From assembly GCA_022563625.1 (NCBI GenBank), contig JADFNA010000098.1:1-6523 (forward strand): DNA of 6,523 nucleotides. Reading direction: 5' to 3'. Position numbers and translations under genes: made by a program. The DNA comes from Candidatus Zixiibacteriota bacterium. GTDB lineage: Bacteria > Zixibacteria > MSB-5A5 > GN15 > JACZUZ01. Each line of letters opens with the position of its first letter. The first letter of the stretch is position 1. The notes below the pieces were generated by a model. The model made no database searches. It was not told the origin of the DNA and saw nothing but the letters and a program-made list of their open reading frames with translations. Shown piece by piece: positions 1 through 5,668 of this stretch.

Positions 1-9
1 TGTGAATGA

Positions 10-489
10 TTACTCACCATAGTCTCCAGTATATTCGGGCGTTTCTTTATCTCCCCAGTTACTATCATATGTGCCGTTTTCGACGTATCTGCTGAATGAC
101 GAAGGGGCGTAATCCCCGGGTGAAGCTGCGATCCCATGGCTCACCGGGTTATAGTGTATATAATCGACATGCCGGTTCAAATCTCGCTGATTGCGGATAA
201 CATGGTCCCAAAAGCGGTTCTGCCAGACCCGGCCGGGGCCGCGCTCGTTCCTATATCGCCGGGAATACGTGATTTTGAAAGAATGAAGAGCTTCAGATAT
301 TGAACATTCACCAACTTCAAGTATTGCATGAAAATGATTCGGAAGGATAACCCAAGCTAAGGGAATTGTTTTTCGCCACGATTTGTGGAACAGTTCCGGG
401 TCTTTGAGTAGTATTCTCTGTCGCTTGTAGGTCACGACTGTTATGAAATATGTATGACCTGTTAGATTGTATCGTCTCAAGGGAGTCAT
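10..489 (-). CDS. REP-associated tyrosine transposase (RAYT), IS200-like Y1 transposase family
   Basis: Predicted single-strand DNA endonuclease/transferase of the HUH Y1 family. RAYTs bind and cleave REP palindromes rather than flanking themselves with classical IS ends. Seen in the 159-residue product: the HUH pair in LPNHFHAI (His52, His54), a Y1 tail motif VDYIHYNPVSHG at 108-119 with Tyr110 the probable nucleophile (Tyr113 the alternative), and the WQNRFWDHVI block at 89-98 typical of RAYTs. The N-terminal RRYNLTGHTYFITVVT also matches the family. Length is normal, so the gene looks intact. The ATG start is supported by the family-like N-terminus; upstream there is only a weak GAAGAT ribosome site. 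A REP-like hairpin ends 9 bases before the start and a second, inverted copy lies about 100 bases further out, the expected context for a RAYT. It appears more A+T-rich than the neighbouring genes by eye. Family assignment is firm; present activity is not known. Confidence 0.93.
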   Translation of the reverse strand: MTPLRRYNLTGHTYFITVVTYKRQRILLKDPELFHKSWRKTIPLAWVILPNHFHAILEVGECSISEALHSFKITYSRRYRNERGPGRVWQNRFWDHVIRNQRDLNRHVDYIHYNPVSHGIAASPGDYAPSSFSRYVENGTYDSNWGDKETPEYTGDYGE

Positions 490-498
490 AATCTTCGA

Positions 499-544
499 CT
501 CGGGTTTCTTGTCCCGCTTTGCGGGCCTGCGGAACCCGAGCTAC
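499..544 (-). repeat. REP-like palindrome, copy 1, in the RAYT leader
   Basis: Read on the minus strand it starts with GTAG (544-541), the head tetranucleotide typical of REPs recognised by RAYTs, followed by an imperfect stem. Bases 499-508 pair with 531-540, with one G-T wobble. Inside is a second hairpin, CCCGC-TTT-GCGGG (513-525). The arms match copy 2 in inverted orientation while the loops differ, as in REP families where the stem is selected and the loop drifts. It lies between the RAYT start and any upstream promoter, so it is probably transcribed in the RAYT leader. Confidence 0.82.
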
Positions 545-592
545 GGCATGCGCTGTTCTGAGTAATCCGCAGATAAGATTCGTTCATACTGT

Positions 593-637
593 GTAGCTCG
601 GGTTCCGAACGGGCCGGAGGCCAGTGAGAAACCCGAG
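593..637 (+). repeat. REP-like palindrome, copy 2, inverted relative to copy 1
   Basis: GTAG (593-596) is followed by an arm at 597-604 that pairs perfectly with 630-637. A small inner hairpin GGCC-GGA-GGCC lies at 612-622. The head-plus-arm segment 593-606 is a 14/14 reverse complement of 531-544, and 627-637 is an 11/11 reverse complement of 499-509. The two REPs therefore form a mirror-image pair with 48 bases between their GTAG heads, like a BIME. It also lies about 75 bases past the stop of the hydratase gene, so in minus-strand RNA it could fold as a 3' hairpin. No U-tract follows, so it is not called a terminator. Confidence 0.8.
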
Positions 638-710
638 TGTCAGGTTAAAAACTCCATACGCTCGATTAAAACTCTCCCTGAAATTACAGTTCACATGCGT
701 CTCCCATCGG

Positions 711-2699
711 TCACCCCGCCAATACTGCGAACACTTCCTTATCATAGGCCTTGATGGCCGGGACTATACCGCCTTCGCGGGTGAGGGCGGTTACAATTGC
801 GCTGGGTGTTTCCGCCTGGGACTTTTTGCCGGATGATACATGAATGATTTCGCCGGTTGCCAGATCAGCTATCAACTCATCATTTTCTTTAACCAACTCG
901 AAGAATGAGTCATCTGTTACCTGCAAAAACGGCAGCGCTTCGTTGACCAGGTTTCGCTTGTGAATAAATGCGAAGCTTCTGGCGATGATCAGTTTGACCC
1001 CGGCGCCCTTCAGCGACCAGACAGCATGCTCGCGCGAGGAACCGCTGCCCCATCCTTCACCGGCGACAACGATTGCCTGCCCGGCCCTGACACGCTCGAC
1101 GAACTCTGGACGCACATGATAAAAACACTTTTGCCCGATTTCTTCAACGTCCGAAATATGGCAAAACTCCCCGGGAATTATCGCATCGGTGTCGACATGG
1201 TCGCCGAATAATTGAATGCGGGAGTGAAAGCATTCCTGCGGAGCGTCCTTGCCGCTTTTCTGTTTGAGACGTTGTGCGCTGGAATGCTTCTCTGCATCGA
1301 CAGATGGTGTGTCATATGACACAGCAACATCGGGTGTGACACTTACCAGATCTGTTCGACCGAGAATTTTCTGATAGCGCGTCTGGTCCACACGCGCCAG
1401 ATATGGCCGTGGGTCGCGTAGTGTCAGATCAGGCGCGCTTGATGCCACCACCGCCGCCGAGGACAGCCAGGCCAGCGAACCGGCGCCCATGCGGTTTTGA
1501 TAGTTGCGGTTCTGCGACGAAAGCCAGAGCTCACCTTCTCCGGCGCGTTCGGAGGCGATTCCCAAACACAGATGACATCCCGGCGGGGCAATTCTAAATC
1601 CGGCTTTTTCGTAAACATCAAGAAGACCAGACTCACGCAGATTTTTCTCAATGGTGAGGTCTCCGGGCGCCATCAGCCTGTTCCTTGTTTGCGTAACTTG
1701 TCTGCCGTCAGAGAGCGCCAGTTCGAGAATCAAACCCGCCAGGACCAGTTCTTCCTCGGTTGTGGTGCAGGCGCCAATGAAACAACCGTCGAGTTTTTGT
1801 CCTATGACATCATCAATATCGACCGTGTTGTCCGGGGAAAACGGTTTGGCAATCTGAGGCGAGAGATTGTTCAGATCAATCATGCGCCGTTCAGCATACT
1901 GTGCGTCATCATCAGAGCGGAAATACTTCCCGCCTTCGGTGTATTCATCACGCTGATCAATCCAGGCTTTGACAATTCCATCGGGCTGGAAGATACCGTT
2001 GAGTCCGCCGAACTCGGCGGTCATGTTGGCGATAGTAAAGCGCATGTCAGTTGAGAATTCTCTGACGGCGTCGCCGATGTATTCCACCGAACGCTCCATC
2101 GCGATAGTGTTGCGGCCGAGAGTTCCGAGTGTTTTGAGTATTACATCCTTGCCGCCGATCCCGAATAGCAGCGCCCCCTGGTATTCAATCGCAATTGCCT
2201 CGGGGACTTCAATCCAGCTTTCTCCGAGCGCCATAGCCACTGTGATGTCGGCGCCTCCCAGTCCTATGGCGAATGCGCCCAGGCCGCCGTGGGACGAGGT
2301 ATGCGAATCGGCGCCGAGCACAACCTCGCCGGGCAAAATCAAATCCCGATAAAATTTCGTATGCAGTATTGTTTCGTTTGAATCATAAAAGTGTTTGAGA
2401 CGCGCCTCCGAGGCAAACGCCTTGGAAAGTTGAATCAGCTTTTGCGTGCGCGGATCATTGGCTATTGTCACTGGATCAACTGTATGGTCAATCGCCAGAT
2501 AGAAGCGTTCTTTGTTATGAATCTCAGGGCGGCCGAGACGCTCATAGGTCTCGTTCATACCATTCCAGGCCAGCTCCGATGCAATAGTCCAATCCACCTT
2601 GATGCGCAGAACGTCACCGGGGCGCACATAGCTGCGACGAAGGCCGATCGCGTGATCGGCCAGAATCTTTTCGGTTAATGTCATGGGGTGTGATGTCAT
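711..2699 (-). CDS. Fused LeuC-LeuD-type aconitase-family hydratase (homoaconitase/isopropylmalate isomerase-like)
   Basis: A cytosolic [4Fe-4S] hydro-lyase that should isomerise a tricarboxylate or alkylmalate by dehydration and rehydration. The 662 residues join a LeuC-like catalytic part (about 1-430) to a LeuD-like swivel domain (about 490-660) through a low-complexity linker. Visible active-site elements are Asp71-His72 (DHTV), Asp131-Ser132-His133 (GADSHT), cluster cysteines Cys311, Cys375 and Cys378, the NRNYQNR block with Arg398 and Arg403, and the catalytic Ser-Ser-Arg at 554-556 in GSGSSREHA. All key residues are present, so the enzyme looks functional. Oddities: GACTTT replaces the usual GSCTN around the first cluster cysteine, and the selectivity loop after DTDAIIP reads GEFCHI. 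The DTDxIIP start of the swivel is LeuD/Lys4-like, unlike mitochondrial-type or Aquifex-type aconitase. Met1 and Met6 are both possible starts and neither has a clear ribosome site. Second gene of an operon with the synthase. Family is sure; substrate (isopropylmalate, homocitrate, citrate or other) is unresolved. Confidence 0.9.
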   Translation of the reverse strand: MTSHPMTLTEKILADHAIGLRRSYVRPGDVLRIKVDWTIASELAWNGMNETYERLGRPEIHNKERFYLAIDHTVDPVTIANDPRTQKLIQLSKAFASEARLKHFYDSNETILHTKFYRDLILPGEVVLGADSHTSSHGGLGAFAIGLGGADITVAMALGESWIEVPEAIAIEYQGALLFGIGGKDVILKTLGTLGRNTIAMERSVEYIGDAVREFSTDMRFTIANMTAEFGGLNGIFQPDGIVKAWIDQRDEYTEGGKYFRSDDDAQYAERRMIDLNNLSPQIAKPFSPDNTVDIDDVIGQKLDGCFIGACTTTEEELVLAGLILELALSDGRQVTQTRNRLMAPGDLTIEKNLRESGLLDVYEKAGFRIAPPGCHLCLGIASERAGEGELWLSSQNRNYQNRMGAGSLAWLSSAAVVASSAPDLTLRDPRPYLARVDQTRYQKILGRTDLVSVTPDVAVSYDTPSVDAEKHSSAQRLKQKSGKDAPQECFHSRIQLFGDHVDTDAIIPGEFCHISDVEEIGQKCFYHVRPEFVERVRAGQAIVVAGEGWGSGSSREHAVWSLKGAGVKLIIARSFAFIHKRNLVNEALPFLQVTDDSFFELVKENDELIADLATGEIIHVSSGKKSQAETPSAIVTALTREGGIVPAIKAYDKEVFAVLAG
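2642..2661 (-). other. Perfect 8-bp hairpin in the early coding region of the hydratase
   Basis: GGCCGATC (2642-2649) and GATCGGCC (2654-2661) form a perfect stem with a 4-base loop, starting about 38 bases inside the hydratase mRNA. It encodes the conserved DHAIG stretch, so codon constraint may explain it. If it folds, it could slow early translation. No partner structure or known motif supports a regulatory role. Confidence 0.3.
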
Positions 2700-2722
2700 C
2701 GGGGTGTTTGAATCTCAATAGA

Positions 2723-2747
2723 GTAGGGGCACGGCGCGCCCGTGCCC
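2723..2747 (+). repeat. GTAG-headed palindrome between synthase and hydratase genes (second REP-like type)
   Basis: GTAG (2723-2726) is followed by GGGCACGG, a CGCGC loop and CCGTGCCC (2727-2747), giving a perfect 8-bp G+C-rich stem. It directly abuts the synthase stop codon (2748-2750) on the leftward transcript. After the stem the minus strand reads CTACTCTATT, with no U-tract, so a classical terminator is unlikely. It more probably forms an intercistronic stabilising hairpin or a REP copy inserted next to a stop codon. Its arms do not resemble those at 499-637, so a different RAYT would be expected to recognise it. Calling it a REP rests on the GTAG head and shape only. Confidence 0.5.
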
Positions 2748-4022
2748 TTACTTGTTCACCGTCTCAGACTTGCATTCGCTGATGACGCGCGTTATCTGTT
2801 CATCAGAAAGATTCTCCTGGCTCTGTTTGGCGATTGCGAGTATTTTTTCGGCGATTATCTTTAGTTCTTCTTCTGAGCCGCTGATACCGCGCTTCGAAAG
2901 CCAGTAATTGACATTCGACAGGCCCGACATAAATCCGATTTCGATTTTCTGGTCCTTGCCAAAATCTCCAGCCGGCACACCCGAGTAAACGCGGTCTGCC
3001 AGATACTTGTGGCCTTTTTTTTCGGCTTTGATAATCGCCGCGGCATGCACTCCGGTTGCAGTGCGAAATGCGTCCTCGCCCATGACGGGGTAATTGTTCG
3101 GCAACGGACCATGACAGACGCGCGCCACCAGATCGCAATAATCCGCCAGCGCGGTCAAATCATTGTCAATCAGTCCATCGAGTTTCAGGTTGACCAGTAT
3201 CTGATCCAGCGCCGCGTTGCCGACACGTTCGCCTATTCCCAGAATGGTGCCATGCACCCGGTCCACTCCGGCATAAATCGCCGCCAGCGAGTTCGCCACA
3301 CCCAGGCCCCGGTCATTGTGCCCGTGCCAGTCGACTTTCACATCCTCGCCGGTGTCTTTGACTACTTCAAACACAAATTCGAGCAGAGCAAACACACCCT
3401 GTGGAGTCACATACCCGCAGGTGTCACACACGCATATTCGACGGGCGCCGAATTCAATTGCGGCCGTGTAAAGTGTCCTGATGTCTGCAGGCCTGGCGCG
3501 TGTCGTATCTTCGGTGACATACATGACCGGCAGATTGTTATCCACTGCAAGCTTGACCGCCTCGACTGACTTTTTAACAATGACATTAATATCCCAGCCC
3601 TCGGCGTATTGGCGAATCGGCGAGGAGCCGATAAACGCCGCCGCCTCAATCGGCATCCCTACTTTCTGTGAAATGTCGATCAGGGGGCGGATGTCCGCCT
3701 CGTGTGTGCGCACGGCGGCATAGGCCGTCATCTTGAAATTATTATCTTTGATCTCGCGCGCCAGGCGGGTAATATCCGCCACCGCACGCGGGCCGGAACC
3801 GGGCAAACCCAGATCGGCAGTGTGCATACCCAGCTTTTCCGACAAATGAAGCATCTGCAGTTTTTCTTCAATATCAGGGTCGCGAATCGACGGCGACTGC
3901 AAACCGTCGCGGAATGATTCATCGGCAAAGTGTATTCCCCGGTTTCTCTTCAAGAACGGGTACTCGCGATGAGTGTTCCAGTTGTGGATTAGCTGGTTTA
4001 TTGATAGATCAGATTCTGCCAT
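2748..4022 (-). CDS. DRE-TIM metallolyase, isopropylmalate/homocitrate synthase-like (LeuA family)
   Basis: Predicted Claisen-type condensing enzyme joining an acyl-CoA, usually acetyl-CoA, to a 2-oxo acid in a (beta/alpha)8 barrel. Seen in the 424 residues: the RDG signature in DESFRDGLQSP (34-44) with Asp39 as metal ligand, CDTCGYVTP (199-207), the HxH metal pair in HGHNDRG (His233, His235), GIGERVGN (262-269) with Asn269, and TGVHAAAIIKA (323-333), the catalytic-His region of LeuA/homocitrate synthases. The barrel ends near 285. The remaining roughly 140 residues cover communication subdomains but leave no room for the full LeuA allosteric dimer domain, so leucine feedback of the usual type is unlikely. 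FRDGLQ departs from the common LRDGEQ. First gene of the leftward operon, 48 bases ahead of the hydratase. Substrate is unassigned: 2-oxoisovalerate, 2-oxoglutarate, pyruvate, oxaloacetate or another oxo acid remain possible. A true pyruvate carboxyltransferase is less likely. Confidence 0.9.
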   Translation of the reverse strand: MAESDLSINQLIHNWNTHREYPFLKRNRGIHFADESFRDGLQSPSIRDPDIEEKLQMLHLSEKLGMHTADLGLPGSGPRAVADITRLAREIKDNNFKMTAYAAVRTHEADIRPLIDISQKVGMPIEAAAFIGSSPIRQYAEGWDINVIVKKSVEAVKLAVDNNLPVMYVTEDTTRARPADIRTLYTAAIEFGARRICVCDTCGYVTPQGVFALLEFVFEVVKDTGEDVKVDWHGHNDRGLGVANSLAAIYAGVDRVHGTILGIGERVGNAALDQILVNLKLDGLIDNDLTALADYCDLVARVCHGPLPNNYPVMGEDAFRTATGVHAAAIIKAEKKGHKYLADRVYSGVPAGDFGKDQKIEIGFMSGLSNVNYWLSKRGISGSEEELKIIAEKILAIAKQSQENLSDEQITRVISECKSETVNK

Positions 4023-4041
4023 GACTTAGCTTTGCTTCAGG

Positions 4042-4047
4042 TTTATA
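4042..4047 (-). promoter_or_regulatory. Possible -10 element for the synthase-hydratase operon
   Basis: The minus strand reads TATAAA here, 20 bases before the synthase ATG, which would give a leader of about a dozen bases. No convincing -35 lies 16-18 bases upstream (the best-placed hexamer is CTACAG). An activator-dependent or non-sigma70 promoter is possible. Weak call. Confidence 0.25.
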
Positions 4048-4051
4048 CCCC

Positions 4052-4086
4052 GGCGCCGTTATCTCTGTAGTTCAGGCGCCACTACA
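4052..4086. promoter_or_regulatory. Dyad-rich segment in the divergent intergenic region (operator or GTAG-type palindrome)
   Basis: Two self-palindromic GGCGCC boxes (4052-4057 and 4075-4080) lie 23 bases apart centre to centre. TGTAGT (4066-4071) and ACTACA (4081-4086) form a 6-bp dyad around the second box. On the minus strand the unit opens with GTAG, then TGGCGCC, and later a second GGCGCC, so it could be either a REP-like hairpin or a pair of operator half-sites beside the leftward promoter. Its location just upstream of the possible leftward -10 suits regulation. No known regulator motif is recognised. Confidence 0.3.
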
Positions 4087-4137
4087 AAAGACAATATAGC
4101 AATGTCTATCGTTTCCTGGCAACCTTTCATATCTGCC

Positions 4138-4166
4138 TTGCGAGGATACCAGGCTCTGGTTATACT
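4138..4166 (+). promoter_or_regulatory. Sigma70-like promoter for the glycosyltransferase gene
   Basis: TTGCGA (4138-4143; 4 of 6 to TTGACA) is separated by exactly 17 bases from TATACT (4161-4166; 5 of 6 to TATAAT). Transcription would start near 4173, giving a leader of about 38 bases to the ATG at 4211. Spacing, hexamer quality and position before a gene at a divergent junction all agree. No experimental support is available from sequence alone. Confidence 0.5.
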
Positions 4167-4210
4167 CCGGCCATGCATGTGTATCACACTGGTCAATTCT
4201 GGATCGGCAG

Positions 4211-5668
4211 ATGATGGACGTTCTCGTTCTCCTCTTGCGCCAGGTTTCGGACCCCCGGAAGCTATCCGTATTGGCGCTCTCTCTTTTTGCTCTGGCCCAC
4301 CTGTACCAAATCAGCGCCCCGCCGAATGGCTATCATCAGTGGCGCGAATCGGACACTGCGGCGGTGGCGCTTAATTATTCCCAGGAGGATTTCAATATCC
4401 TGCGGCCGCGTATCAACCAGCGCGGGGCGGGAAGCGGGATTACCGGTATGGAGATTCCTGCATATACATATAGCGTGGCTATTCTCTACAAGATTTTCGG
4501 CCCACACCATTTTCTGCCAAGATCTGTTACGCTGTGTCTGGGGCTGTTGGGTTTGTGGTGGTTTGCCCGGATTGTGGAATTGATTTGGGGCAAAGCTGCC
4601 GCGCCTTTTGCGCTTTGGGCGCTGGCTTTTTCTCCATTGTATTTCTTCTATGCCTTCAAAATCATGCCGGACATGACAATGATCTCACTCTTGCTCGGCG
4701 CGGTCTATTATTTTGTGCGTTACATAGGGACCGCGAAGACAACTGATCTAGCTATCTCCTGCGCTCTCTTAGTTGTCTCGGCCTGTCTAAAACCCGTTGG
4801 CCTGGCGCTATACCTGCCATTCTTGTGGATACTCTGGCGCAAAAGTCGGCGCCGCAAGAAACGCTTACTTCATTTTGGAGGATATATCGCCCTGTCTTTC
4901 TCTCTTGTGATGGTCTGGTTTGACTATGCTCGCGGGGTGAACGAGGTTCATGGTAATCCGGGTTTCTATCTTGGTGAAACATTCTGGGATTTTCCGGAGA
5001 CATGGTTTTCGATGAAACACATTAAGAAGGTTTTCTTGCAGTGGCCGCCGGAATTATGGATTGGATGGGGAATGCTGCCGGCCTTCATAATCGGTGTTTT
5101 CCAATCTCTCAAACGAAAAACAGGCGGCGTGTTTTTACTCTGGATCATCGCCGGTTACATTGTCCTGGGACTCACCTCGCAGCTCTCCACGAATCATGAC
5201 TATTACAGTCTGGTAATCGTTCCGGCCTTTGCCGCATTGACAGGTTTTGGCCTGTGGTGGATGAATTTGTCGGGCGGCTGGAAGCGCGGAATCGCTGTGA
5301 TTTTGATGATTATCGCGCCTGTCGCTTCGTTCATTCGAATCAGCCATCGATTTTCTGATGTCCCGGAGTTTGCTGATATACGCGCAGATACAGCCGAGTA
5401 TATTATGCCCGGCGCCCTGGTCATGGTGGAGGACCCGACACAGGCAATTCGGTTGTATCAGCTTAACCGCCACGGCTGGCCGCTCAGGCATGGAATTAAG
5501 AGTGATGTTATCGCGCGCAATATCGAAAGCGGCGCTGAGTTCTTGGTCCTCGAAAACTCATTTGACCGCTATGGACAAACTGATGCGCTGGCAAGATTGA
5601 TTGAAACTGACTCACTCTTCAGGTTGGCGAAACTGTATGGCTATCCTGTGAGGCAGACGCTGCCATGA
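4211..5668 (+). CDS. Membrane glycosyltransferase, GT39/PMT-like (GT-C fold)
   Basis: Polytopic inner-membrane glycosyltransferase that should move a sugar from a polyprenyl-phosphate donor to a lipid, glycan or protein acceptor on the outer face of the membrane. In 485 residues there are about ten hydrophobic segments, roughly at 15-34, 103-124, 131-149, 154-172, 180-208, 221-238, 283-298, 306-324, 331-351 and 359-377, then a soluble tail of about 105 residues. The first outer loop carries HQWRESDTAAVALNY (42-56), with Glu46 and Asp48 as likely catalytic or metal residues. GMEIPAYTY (79-87), KIMPDMTM (150-157) and NHDYYSL (328-334) are further GT39-like blocks. Two adjacent ATGs open the frame; the first was taken, and only a weak purine patch precedes it. 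The gene is transcribed away from the synthase operon and its 3' end overlaps the dus gene. No sugar-pathway partner is adjacent, so donor and acceptor are unknown. Confidence 0.85.
   Translation: MMDVLVLLLRQVSDPRKLSVLALSLFALAHLYQISAPPNGYHQWRESDTAAVALNYSQEDFNILRPRINQRGAGSGITGMEIPAYTYSVAILYKIFGPHHFLPRSVTLCLGLLGLWWFARIVELIWGKAAAPFALWALAFSPLYFFYAFKIMPDMTMISLLLGAVYYFVRYIGTAKTTDLAISCALLVVSACLKPVGLALYLPFLWILWRKSRRRKKRLLHFGGYIALSFSLVMVWFDYARGVNEVHGNPGFYLGETFWDFPETWFSMKHIKKVFLQWPPELWIGWGMLPAFIIGVFQSLKRKTGGVFLLWIIAGYIVLGLTSQLSTNHDYYSLVIVPAFAALTGFGLWWMNLSGGWKRGIAVILMIIAPVASFIRISHRFSDVPEFADIRADTAEYIMPGALVMVEDPTQAIRLYQLNRHGWPLRHGIKSDVIARNIESGAEFLVLENSFDRYGQTDALARLIETDSLFRLAKLYGYPVRQTLP

Noticed and set aside
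593..637. REP copy 2 as a factor-independent terminator for the leftward operon
   Set aside because: The hairpin is well placed but is not followed by a U-tract on the minus strand, and its arms are explained by the REP pair.
1497..2054. Long open frame on the plus strand opposite the hydratase gene
   Set aside because: It is antisense to a strongly conserved enzyme, has no recognisable motifs, and its length follows from the codon pattern of the real gene.
711..2699. Naming the hydratase as aconitase of the Aquifex type or as AcnA
   Set aside because: The swivel domain begins with a LeuD/Lys4-like DTDAIIP block instead of the aconitase form, so a TCA-cycle aconitase name is not justified.
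3009..3569. Long open frame on the plus strand opposite the synthase gene
   Set aside because: It is the antisense shadow of conserved synthase codons with no family resemblance; other frames overlapping this gene are rejected for the same reason.
2748..4022. Naming the synthase as Re-citrate synthase or leuA
   Set aside because: The N-terminal signature does not match the Re-citrate synthase I recall, and the leucine-regulatory domain is missing; neither substrate can be claimed.
4102..4374. Plus-strand open frame overlapping the start of the glycosyltransferase
   Set aside because: It contains the likely promoter and the glycosyltransferase start in another frame, and shows no protein family features.
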